A DNA stretch of 64,000 bases from a virus. Numbering within the stretch: the stretch's first letter is position 1; every line of letters starts with the position of its first letter. The DNA is taken from IMG/VR virus record IMGVR_UViG_3300033990_000306, positions 1 to 64,000 of that record; one strand, given 5' to 3'. The position numbers and the translations under genes are program-made. Under the pieces are notes generated by a model, which saw nothing but the letters and a program-made list of their open reading frames with translations, searched no databases and was not told the DNA's origin. Shown here in pieces: positions 50,695 through 58,257 of this stretch.

Positions 50695-52822
50695 TGTAGT
50701 TAATTTAACCTACAGCAGAGAGAAGAGAGGATTTGTTGATGTAACGTTTAATGACGGAGAAATAATAAGTTATTCATATGCCCAACTAGAGCTTCCTTAT
50801 TTTTATTCTGGAGTTAATTTTCTTACTAGTGGTAAGTTAAAAGCTGATGAGTTAGCTTTAATAGAAAGTTGTACTTATGAAGAGAAAGAAGCATTGACAG
50901 ATAATGGTTATATTAAAATGCCCTTTTATAAAATAGTTACTAAAGTTCCAGAAGAAATTGGAAGGTTAAGAAGTAAAAGTTCTTATTCGGCAGAAGGAAA
51001 TATACCATACCTAGAGAGAAGGTTAGGGGCAGATGGTATAGTTAATTTTACTTATAATGTAGAAAGGTATGCTTATATTGATATTGAAGAACAGAAAGCA
51101 AAGATTAGTTTAATTGGGGTTATAACTTCATTGGAGGATAAATATTACCCATTTTATAATATGTCTTCGTTTTTAGAGTTTATGGAGAAAAATAAAATAA
51201 GTACTATTTTTGCGTGGAATGGTAATGGGTATGACTATTTGAGAATGGAGAAAGACATTCCTATGGTCGAGAAGGGTAAGTTGGTTACTAGGTGGAATGC
51301 TTTATTGAAAATTGATGCTATGGAGATATACGCTCGTTATATGCAAAAGAAGTTAATGAGTTTGAATGCGGCTTCGGCTGAGGAAGAGTTAGGTAAGAAG
51401 ATAGAGTTAAGTGGAAAGTTTGATGAAATTCCTATGAAGGAGTTGGAAGTGTATAATGAGCAGGACGTTAGACTGCTAAGAGGTATTATAGAGAAAACTA
51501 AAATTCACCAGATAATATTTAGAATTGGGTCATATGCTGGGCTTATTCCTAATTTAATTAGTCCTACTAGGTTAGCTGATAATTTATTTATTAAGGAGTT
51601 ACAGCCTCAAGGAAAGGTATTGTTTGACTATAATGTTAGAGCGGTAGGTAAACTTGAAGGAGCTACAATTATTACAACCAAGTCTGGAGTTCACCAGAAA
51701 GTAGCTGGAATAGACTTAGACCACCTTTACCCTAGTGTAGTAATGTACAATAGCTGGCTGGGTAGAGATATGGAAGTTTGGAAATTAGTTCAATATTTCA
51801 TACGAAAGTTTTTAGAAATGAGGGCGGAAGAGAAAAATCTTTATTCAACGACTAAGGATGACGTTCACGACATAGCCCAAAAGGCTTTGAAAGTTATGAG
51901 TAATAGCTGGTATGGAGTTTTACAAAATCAGTATTACCGTTATGCTAATACTGATATGGGAAATTTTATTACTGAAAACGCTAGGAAAGTGCGGGAGAAA
52001 CTTCAAGCTTTAGTAGAGTTATTCGGGTTTGAAGTTATATTGAGTGATACTGATAGTGTGTTTATAACTAATGTAGAGGAAGACAAAGCTAAGTCTATGG
52101 TAGAAATAATAAATAAAAAGTTATTTCCATATCAGGTTAAGGTAGAAAAGTATTTCCACAAAATGATAGTAATGGTTTCTAATAGTGGAAAGAGTGTTAA
52201 GAAGAGGTATGTAGGAATTGACTCTAAAGGAGAATTAAAGTCTACTGGGGTGGAGATAATAAGAAGCGAGAGTATACCAATAACGAAAGAAGTTGAGAAG
52301 ACTTTGTTTAATTATTTGTTAGTGGAAAATAAGAGTGAGGCAGAAATTCATTCTTACTTAAATAGTATAGAGGAAAGGTTTAATAGTATACCAATAGAAG
52401 AATTACTGAAAGAGAAGGTGGTCGACTCTGAGAAAGAGTATAAGTCCAAGACTACTGTAGTTAAAGTAGCTGAGGCATTGAATTATGAAATTGAAGTTTC
52501 TACTGAGAGTTTTACAAACAAGAATGGAGTAACTAGAGACAGGAAGAAATATAGAATAACATCTCCGAATGGAGCAAGACTATTTGAGTTAAGGTGGTTA
52601 CTCGGAGAAAAAGGAAAGCCAATACCAGTTGAAGAAGGAGTTTCTTTAGAGAGTTATAGTTCGTTAGTTGACTATGACTTTTATTGGAACTCGGCTATCG
52701 TTCAGCCAGTAAACAGAATACTACTGTCAGTAGGAATGAGTATGTTAGAGCGAAAAAAGAAACCAAGAAAAAGACTTATAAAGACTAAAGAAATAACAAC
52801 GAAGAAATTGGAGGTAGAATGA
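50681..52822 (+). CDS. polB: Family B DNA polymerase
   Basis: A 713-residue polymerase. The exonuclease has AYIDIEE (Exo I, D-x-E), FAWNGNGYDY (Exo II) and YNEQDVRLL (Exo III). The polymerase has DLDHLYPSVV (motif A), KVMSNSWYGV (motif B) and LSDTDSVF (motif C, D-T-D). All catalytic acids are present, so both activities should work. It is slightly short for cellular family B enzymes. It should be the replicative enzyme. Confidence 0.9.
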   Translation: MKLDNVVNLTYSREKRGFVDVTFNDGEIISYSYAQLELPYFYSGVNFLTSGKLKADELALIESCTYEEKEALTDNGYIKMPFYKIVTKVPEEIGRLRSKSSYSAEGNIPYLERRLGADGIVNFTYNVERYAYIDIEEQKAKISLIGVITSLEDKYYPFYNMSSFLEFMEKNKISTIFAWNGNGYDYLRMEKDIPMVEKGKLVTRWNALLKIDAMEIYARYMQKKLMSLNAASAEEELGKKIELSGKFDEIPMKELEVYNEQDVRLLRGIIEKTKIHQIIFRIGSYAGLIPNLISPTRLADNLFIKELQPQGKVLFDYNVRAVGKLEGATIITTKSGVHQKVAGIDLDHLYPSVVMYNSWLGRDMEVWKLVQYFIRKFLEMRAEEKNLYSTTKDDVHDIAQKALKVMSNSWYGVLQNQYYRYANTDMGNFITENARKVREKLQALVELFGFEVILSDTDSVFITNVEEDKAKSMVEIINKKLFPYQVKVEKYFHKMIVMVSNSGKSVKKRYVGIDSKGELKSTGVEIIRSESIPITKEVEKTLFNYLLVENKSEAEIHSYLNSIEERFNSIPIEELLKEKVVDSEKEYKSKTTVVKVAEALNYEIEVSTESFTNKNGVTRDRKKYRITSPNGARLFELRWLLGEKGKPIPVEEGVSLESYSSLVDYDFYWNSAIVQPVNRILLSVGMSMLERKKKPRKRLIKTKEITTKKLEVE

Positions 52823-52823
52823 A

Positions 52824-53465
52824 ATGGATTTAGAGGCTGTAAAGAAATGGGCTAGTATAAATTACCCATATTTGATTAGCAACGAAGACGCAATAGTGAG
52901 ACTCTATAAGAAGAGTGTTCTGGGAGAGGTTATAGTGGAGAAGACAAAGTATATAGCTCCTTACAGACCTATAGCAAAGTTGGAAGATAAAATTCCAGCA
53001 ACTATAGCTGTGACTAAAATTGTCAAACTAAGGACTTCTTCGAAAGAAGTATGTGCGGTGTGCGGAAAGAAAATATGTACTGAGCATACTCAGAGAGTAT
53101 TGAAGTATGCTGGGGTTTATCAAATGGCAGACCCAACAGGAATTGTGGAGGCATTTGTATTTGAGACTAAAGAGTTTGTAGACGGGTTAGACAAAGCAGA
53201 CTTTCTATTATTGGCAGGGAGATATGAGAAGAATACTAATGGGGCTTCTTTTATAATAAGGAGTTATGAAGTTTTGACAAAAGATGCTCTTAAAGCGTTC
53301 TATGATGTTATGGACTTTTTTACTATAAGTAGTAGTGGAGGTACAATACAAGAAGATAAGTACGAGAAGTACATTAAGTCTAGTGGTAATGAAATTGAAA
53401 TTAGAGCCATTGAAAAGTATTTTGTTAGTAAAAAAGAAAGTGGAGTTCTATATTTAAATTTGTGA
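52824..53465 (+). CDS. RPA-like single-stranded DNA-binding protein with zinc knuckle
   Basis: A 213-residue protein with CAVCGKKICTEH (C-x2-C-x4-C-x2-H) inserted before an OB-fold-like region (GVYQMADPTGIVEAFVFE, FLLLAGRYEKN). This matches archaeal RPA41-like proteins, where a zinc knuckle sits beside an OB fold. It immediately follows the polymerase. It would coat ssDNA at the fork. Confidence 0.65.
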   Translation: MDLEAVKKWASINYPYLISNEDAIVRLYKKSVLGEVIVEKTKYIAPYRPIAKLEDKIPATIAVTKIVKLRTSSKEVCAVCGKKICTEHTQRVLKYAGVYQMADPTGIVEAFVFETKEFVDGLDKADFLLLAGRYEKNTNGASFIIRSYEVLTKDALKAFYDVMDFFTISSSGGTIQEDKYEKYIKSSGNEIEIRAIEKYFVSKKESGVLYLNL

Positions 53466-53474
53466 GGAATGTAG

Positions 53475-54194
53475 ATGAATAGTGAAGAAGAGGAAATAGC
53501 AGATAAAATTAATGAGAAGTTTAGAGAGGGAGTTAGAAAATGGATGGACGAAGAACAAGCTAAACGTGATAAAAGTATATTTCACGTTAGTAGTTTTGTT
53601 TATGGTTGTCTAAGGAAAGTTTGGTATGAAGAAAAGTATGCCGACAAAGTTCCTCCAGTTGATGATGAAGGAATTTTAAGAATGTGGATAGGTACTAAGT
53701 TGCACGAAACACCGATAACAGAAATGCACGAAACTCCTGTATGGATAGATTTTCCAGTAAAAGATTTTGGTGGGAGGCTTGATGAGATTTTTGAAATTGA
53801 CGGTAAGAAAATATTAGTAGACAAAAAATTTAGTAATAGTTTGCCGAAGAGTATGAATGACCATTATTATAAACAGATTACATATTATGCCGCTATGCTT
53901 CTGTATTCTAAAAATATTTTGGTAGACGGAGTTGGAATACATTATATGAAACCAACTGTGAATTATAATGATAAAGAGCGGGAGAGAACTTTTGTTAAGT
54001 TGTTAACTAAAGAGGAAATTCTGGAAGTAGGAGAGGAAATAAAGAGAATGGTATATGAAGTAATGGAGGACTTAGAGAAAGATATTCTACCTCCGCCATA
54101 TCATAGTTGGTATTGTCAGTATTGTCCTTTCTCTGTTTCTTGTTATGCAGAGACTAAAGACTATTTAGCTGATACTGGAGAAGTTGTAGAATGA
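53475..54194 (+). CDS. Cas4-like PD-(D/E)XK nuclease with Fe-S cysteines
   Basis: A 239-residue RecB-family nuclease. VSSFVYGCLRKVWYEE holds the first Cys; GTKLHE the family His; GGRLDEIFEIDGKKILVDKK the D-x(n)-D-x-K core; and CQYCPFSVSC the three C-terminal Cys. Together the four Cys suggest a Cas4/AddB-type Fe-S cluster. There is no CRISPR array or Cas1/Cas2 here, so it is a viral replication or recombination exonuclease rather than part of an adaptive immune system. Confidence 0.75.
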   Translation: MNSEEEEIADKINEKFREGVRKWMDEEQAKRDKSIFHVSSFVYGCLRKVWYEEKYADKVPPVDDEGILRMWIGTKLHETPITEMHETPVWIDFPVKDFGGRLDEIFEIDGKKILVDKKFSNSLPKSMNDHYYKQITYYAAMLLYSKNILVDGVGIHYMKPTVNYNDKERERTFVKLLTKEEILEVGEEIKRMVYEVMEDLEKDILPPPYHSWYCQYCPFSVSCYAETKDYLADTGEVVE

Positions 54195-55015
54195 TAATAG
54201 TGGACATTTTTGAGACTACAAACAACCCAAAGACTAAAGACCAGATGGACGCAATAAAGTTGAATTACGAAATAAGACCATTAACTAAAGGCGGGGATTA
54301 TTTAATTGAAGGGGAAATGGCTAAGGTGGTAATAGAGAGAAAAGAAATTAATGACTTATTTAGTAGTAACCACGAAGGAAGACTACCTAAGCAAATGAAT
54401 AAGTTGGTTACTGAGTACCCAGACTATAAGAAGATATTGCTTATAGAGGGAAGTATTTCTACAGTTATTAGTAGGGCTGGTGCTAGGAGTGGAGTTAAGA
54501 AAGGAGGAGTAGTAGACTTTAGTAATAATTCTAAGAATTTATATGCTAGGTATTCTAGTGAGTTTGTTGGAATTGTTAATAGTATAATTACTACTAGTGA
54601 TATAAATGTAATACAGGTGAGTAGTAAGTGGCAGACTATAACTTTACTAAAGAATTTAGACGCTTGGGTTTCTGGAGAGAAGCATACGAGGATGAGGAGT
54701 TCTGTAGCGAAGAAAGTTGATAGACCATTAGACAGAGAAGTAGAAGACTTATGGTTAACTATTCACGGAGTAGGTTGGCAAAGAGTGTGGAAAATAGTTA
54801 ATGAATATCCTTCTTTACTTGACTTAGCAAAAGATATTATAGAGAGTAAGGACTCAACTATAAAAGAAAAGTTAGGAGAAAGTTTGGGTAGTCATATAAT
54901 TGAAGTGTTTAAAAACAAAATAGACAATAGCAAAAAAGAGGTGGAGGAGAATGAAACTAAGAAAGCAAAAAAAGAAAGAAAGCCGAGAAGTAAACCAAGT
55001 AGTTCTTCCAAATGA
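54191..55015 (+). CDS. XPF/Mus81 (ERCC4) family structure-specific nuclease
   Basis: A 274-residue protein. The N-terminal ERCC4 domain has VVIERKEINDLFSS, containing the ERK-x3-D active site, and the catalytic D in IIVDIFE. The C-terminal region (LTIHGVGWQRVWKIV and following) is helix-hairpin-helix-like. This is the nuclease half of archaeal XPF/Hef without a helicase. It would cut branched DNA during replication or packaging. The start overlaps the Cas4-like gene by 4 nt. Confidence 0.75.
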   Translation: MIIVDIFETTNNPKTKDQMDAIKLNYEIRPLTKGGDYLIEGEMAKVVIERKEINDLFSSNHEGRLPKQMNKLVTEYPDYKKILLIEGSISTVISRAGARSGVKKGGVVDFSNNSKNLYARYSSEFVGIVNSIITTSDINVIQVSSKWQTITLLKNLDAWVSGEKHTRMRSSVAKKVDRPLDREVEDLWLTIHGVGWQRVWKIVNEYPSLLDLAKDIIESKDSTIKEKLGESLGSHIIEVFKNKIDNSKKEVEENETKKAKKERKPRSKPSSSSK

Positions 55016-55307
55016 TGAAGAAACTATAAGCAAGTTTATAGACGAGCCTATAATATGTCCTAAACACGCTATGGAAATAGAAAGTAAGTTAAAGGTAACT
55101 GACGAGGACACATTTCAGAAAGTAGTGGAAGTAACTTCTGATAAGTTTTTATTGTATATTGACGAAGAGGAATATGACCGAATGTATGGTACAGGTAGGT
55201 GGAGTGCTTTTAAGAAAAATCTCAAAGCTAAAGGGAATTGTATATTTTGTCTTTTAGAGAATACTAGTTTGCTGGAAGATGTAGTTAAAGAAGTAAATGG
55301 TGAGTAG
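54951..55307 (+). CDS. Zinc-binding hypothetical protein, 118 aa
   Basis: ATG 54951 lies within the nuclease gene behind GGTGGAGGAG. The first 15 residues are basic and ICPKHAMEIE and CIFCLLEN supply C-x2-H and C-x2-C pairs. Middle and end are acidic helices. Function unknown; possibly helps the nuclease it overlaps. Confidence 0.55.
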   Translation: MKLRKQKKKESREVNQVVLPNDEETISKFIDEPIICPKHAMEIESKLKVTDEDTFQKVVEVTSDKFLLYIDEEEYDRMYGTGRWSAFKKNLKAKGNCIFCLLENTSLLEDVVKEVNGE

Positions 55308-55308
55308 A

Positions 55309-55464
55309 ATGTTATATTGTTCTAATTGTAGAGTAAAATTTCCTAGAGAGGAATTGCAGGAAATATATTGTTTTAAGCATAAGAGGAAAGAATTGTTTTG
55401 CGATATGTGTGCTATAGAAATAGAATTTAATGGAGGGGATGAACATAGTTTTGTGGGTGAATGA
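55309..55464 (+). CDS. Small zinc-ribbon protein, 51 aa
   Basis: ATG 55309 to TGA 55462-55464. Contains YCSNC near the start and CDMC about 28 residues later, with a C-F-K-H between them: a two-knuckle ribbon. Its 3' end overlaps the QueE gene. Function unknown. Confidence 0.55.
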   Translation: MLYCSNCRVKFPREELQEIYCFKHKRKELFCDMCAIEIEFNGGDEHSFVGE

Positions 55465-56149
55465 CATTTCTCCTAGTACTCAGGGAGAAGGGAAGTATAT
55501 GGGTACGAGTATAGTTATACTGAGAATGATGTTATGTAACTTAGAGTGTAGTGCTAGTAAAGGAGGGTTTGATTGTGATACTTATTACACGTGGGATAAG
55601 AATAGGTTAGCCGAAGGAAGAAAGTTAACTGTAGAAGAAACTGTTAATGAGGTTAATAAGTATATGTCTCCAGAAAGAAACACTATAATGCTTACAGGGG
55701 GAGAACCTCTTATATGGCAGAAGAATGAAGAGTTTGTTGAAGTTTTGAAGAAACTTAAAGAGTTAGGTTGGAAAATACATTTAGAGACTAATGGTACTCA
55801 GAAGTTAGAAATACAAGAGTTAATGGACTTTATAGCTATTAGTCCAAAGCAAACTCAGTACAAGTCTTATTATAATAATGAAATAGTGCAGAGTTATTTT
55901 ACAGTACCACATATATGGAAATTTGTTATAAGGACTAGGGAAAATGTTACTGACGCAATAGAATTTCTACTTATTCACAAAGTTCCAACTTCTGATGAAA
56001 TTTTTCTTATGCCGGAAGGAGTTACTTCTGAGCAACTACTTTCCTCAATAAAGAAATTTATAAACCCTAACATAATACTCTTTCCAAGAAATAAATATAA
56101 TAACATATATATTTCTAACAGAAGGCAAATAACGGAGGGATTTAAATGA
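55430..56149 (+). CDS. queE: 7-carboxy-7-deazaguanine synthase (QueE-like radical SAM)
   Basis: A 239-residue radical SAM enzyme. MLTGGEPLIW (SAM-binding GGE), HLETNGTQ, and AISPKQTQYKSYY fit QueE. The Cys motif is LCNLECSASKGGFDCDT: the usual CDT ending is present, but the last spacing is long (C-x3-C-x8-C). QueE turns 6-carboxytetrahydropterin into 7-carboxy-7-deazaguanine. With the FolE, QueD-like and DpdA-like genes nearby it defines a DNA-modification pathway. The start is ATG 55430 or 55439. Confidence 0.75.
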   Translation: MEGMNIVLWVNDISPSTQGEGKYMGTSIVILRMMLCNLECSASKGGFDCDTYYTWDKNRLAEGRKLTVEETVNEVNKYMSPERNTIMLTGGEPLIWQKNEEFVEVLKKLKELGWKIHLETNGTQKLEIQELMDFIAISPKQTQYKSYYNNEIVQSYFTVPHIWKFVIRTRENVTDAIEFLLIHKVPTSDEIFLMPEGVTSEQLLSSIKKFINPNIILFPRNKYNNIYISNRRQITEGFK

Positions 56150-56370
56150 AGAGAAACAAAGTTAAGACAAAGGTGGATGGAGAGAAGCTTATATTGACAG
56201 GATTTTCAGAGAAGGAGTTAAATTATTTTAAGGAGAATAAAGTAGTTTTCTTCGAGCAAATGAATGATATTTTTGTGTTGTATATAAATGACAATACTAC
56301 ATTTGCTACTGACGATGAGACTTATAAGCCTAATGAAGACACGAAAGACCACTTAAATATGTATAGGTGA
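56146..56370 (+). CDS. Hypothetical protein, 74 aa
   Basis: ATG 56146 overlaps the QueE stop by 4 nt, with GGAGGG upstream. It has a basic start, a strand-helix pattern (LILTGFSEKELNYFKEN) and strands VVFFEQMNDIFVLYI. No motif is recognised. Position suggests a role in, or co-expression with, the deazaguanine pathway. Confidence 0.55.
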   Translation: MKRNKVKTKVDGEKLILTGFSEKELNYFKENKVVFFEQMNDIFVLYINDNTTFATDDETYKPNEDTKDHLNMYR

Positions 56371-56377
56371 AAATTAG

Positions 56378-56941
56378 TTGGGCGACAAAGAGGTAGAGGA
56401 AGCTATAAGGAGTTTGATGAAAGTAATGGAGGAAAATTATAATTGGAAGTTTACAGAAGAAGAGTATAGAGAAACTCCAGTAAGAGTTAAGGAAATGTAT
56501 AAAGAGTGGTATGGTAATAACACTTATGAGAAAATGACTGCATTTGACCCTATAAATAAATTTGACTCACTAATAAGTTTGTCAAATATATCATATGGAG
56601 CTATATGTAGTCATCACTTAATGCCTTTTACTGGTAAGGTTTCTATAGTATATTTGCCTAGTAATAAAATTCTTGGGGCTAGTAAGTTAGCCCGTTATGT
56701 TAATAAATTTGCTTATAGACCAACCACTCAGGAAATAATGACAGAGAGTATAGCAAAAGCTATAATGGAAGAAACTTCTGCTAGGGCAGTTATGGTTTAT
56801 AGTACTGGTACACATACTTGTATGACTATGAGAGGAGTTAAGAAGAATGAAGCTACGTTTAAAGTTTCTACAATATTAGGAGACTTTAAAGTATTTCCGA
56901 GTTTGAAAGAAGAAGCTTTTGAGTTGGCGGAGAAGGAATAA
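56378..56941 (+). CDS. folE: GTP cyclohydrolase I (FolE)
   Basis: A 187-residue type I FolE starting at TTG 56378. GAICSHHLMPFTGKVSIVYL has the zinc Cys and catalytic His residues, GASKLARYV and RPTTQEIMTESIA follow, and THTCMTMRGV has the second zinc Cys and the C-terminal motif. It converts GTP to dihydroneopterin triphosphate, the first step toward 7-deazaguanines. It overlaps the next start by one base. Confidence 0.85.
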   Translation: MGDKEVEEAIRSLMKVMEENYNWKFTEEEYRETPVRVKEMYKEWYGNNTYEKMTAFDPINKFDSLISLSNISYGAICSHHLMPFTGKVSIVYLPSNKILGASKLARYVNKFAYRPTTQEIMTESIAKAIMEETSARAVMVYSTGTHTCMTMRGVKKNEATFKVSTILGDFKVFPSLKEEAFELAEKE

Positions 56942-57876
56942 TGATATACGTAATTACTTTACCGAGTATAGAAACTAGGTATACAGGACAATGGTATAAG
57001 TGGATGTGGAATTATGTTGATTCTACTAAAAGACAAGACATAAGAGTTATGGGAGACAATCTAGCTATTAAAATTCCACCTACAGAATTTTTAGATTTTC
57101 GTCAGTATTATTTTAAAGTTTATCCTTTTTTAATGGCTACTATAAAAGTAATTAAGAGTGGAGATACAGTATTTTTTATGGACGGAGAAACTGCTGGAGT
57201 AGAAGCTTTTGAGTACATAAGGAAAATGGAAAATATAAAAGTGGACATAAGAACATTTTGGCATTCAGGGACTTATGATAAGTATGACTTGACAGCCATA
57301 AGAGGAGTTCACGGAGAGAATTTTGAGAAAGGATGGTTTGATATAACTGACAAGATTTATGTTAGTAGTGATTTCCATAAGAGACTATTAGTGGAGTCTC
57401 GTGGGGTAGAGAAAGAGAAGATAATAGTGACGGGCAATCCTCTAGATTTGAATTTGTTTAGTGATGGTACTAAGACAATAAAGACTAACAATGTTATGTA
57501 TGCTGGGAGATTAGTACCTGAGAAAGGTTATGACATAGTAAAAGAATTAAGAAAAAAGAGAATTGATATTACAGTTAGCTTGGAAAATAAATGGGACAAG
57601 AAGAGATTTTATGAAGAGTTAGCGGCTAGTAAAGTATTGTTTTCTCCTTCGAAACAAGATATGTTTGCTACGGCTTGTATGGAAGCATTTGGGTCTAATG
57701 TTCCAGTATTAGTGCCTGACATAGAAAACTATAAAGAAATAGTTCCAGAAAGGTATAGGTATAAAAAGTTGGAAGATATTGACTGGAATAATTTAGAAAA
57801 ATTGTCTACTGGCAATGAAAGGAAATTAGTAGAGAAATTTCAGTATGAAAAAGTAATGGAGGAATGGTTTAAATGA
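56941..57876 (+). CDS. Glycosyltransferase, GT4-like
   Basis: A 311-residue GT-B-type enzyme. The C-terminal half has VMYAGRLVPEKGYDIV (the GR-x-x-x-EKG block) and FSPSKQDMFATACMEAFGS (the E-x7-E-like region), both typical of GT4. It sits inside the deazaguanine cluster, between FolE and the QueD-like gene. It may glycosylate the modified base or, as likely, a virion protein. Confidence 0.7.
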   Translation: MIYVITLPSIETRYTGQWYKWMWNYVDSTKRQDIRVMGDNLAIKIPPTEFLDFRQYYFKVYPFLMATIKVIKSGDTVFFMDGETAGVEAFEYIRKMENIKVDIRTFWHSGTYDKYDLTAIRGVHGENFEKGWFDITDKIYVSSDFHKRLLVESRGVEKEKIIVTGNPLDLNLFSDGTKTIKTNNVMYAGRLVPEKGYDIVKELRKKRIDITVSLENKWDKKRFYEELAASKVLFSPSKQDMFATACMEAFGSNVPVLVPDIENYKEIVPERYRYKKLEDIDWNNLEKLSTGNERKLVEKFQYEKVMEEWFK

Positions 57877-58211
57877 TAACATATGTGTATTGTACATTTC
57901 AGAAAGAAGGATTTCACAAATGGAATGGAGCTACAGAAATTCCAGAGGTTAGTTATTTAGCTAACAAGCATAGACATATATTTCATTATAAGGTTGGGGT
58001 TTCAGTAGAGCATAATGATAGAGAAGTAGAGTTTATTATGTTAAAACACCAATTAGAAACTTTCGTTGATAAATGGAATAAGGAAGATTATGGAAGTTGT
58101 GAAACTCAGGCTTCTAGAATTTATGGGTATTTAGTTTACAATTATAGTAATAGAAATTATTTTGTAGAAGTTTCAGAAGACGGAGAGAATGGAAGTATAA
58201 TGTTAAGTTAA
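57873..58211 (+). CDS. queD: QueD-like (6-carboxytetrahydropterin synthase family) protein, diverged
   Basis: A 112-residue protein near the 120-residue length of QueD. NKHRHIFHYKVGVSVEHND resembles the H-G-H strand region, EFIMLKHQLETFV the D-F-x-x-L-K helix, and SCETQASRIYGYLVY the P-T-x-E-N-x-A helix, then a V-E-V-S-E strand. The match is by motif order and several key residues differ, so activity is uncertain. Its place between FolE and DpdA-like genes supports the assignment. Confidence 0.5.
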   Translation: MITYVYCTFQKEGFHKWNGATEIPEVSYLANKHRHIFHYKVGVSVEHNDREVEFIMLKHQLETFVDKWNKEDYGSCETQASRIYGYLVYNYSNRNYFVEVSEDGENGSIMLS

Positions 58212-58229
58212 TGTGAATACGAAGATATA

Positions 58230-58237
58230 TTTATATA
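58230..58237 (+). promoter_or_regulatory. TATA box, leaderless promoter of the DpdA-like gene
   Basis: TTTATATA lies 28 nt before ATG 58258. Confidence 0.6.
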
Positions 58238-58257
58238 GCATTTAGTTATATGAAACT

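Noticed and set aside
53475-54194. Cas4-like gene as part of a viral CRISPR-Cas system
   Set aside because: No Cas1, Cas2, effector genes or repeat-spacer array was seen. Cas4-like nucleases are common in archaeal viruses for recombination.
54872-55111. Minus-strand hydrophobic frame resembling a membrane protein
   Set aside because: It is the antisense of lysine-rich codons, which read as Phe and Leu. No promoter is present.
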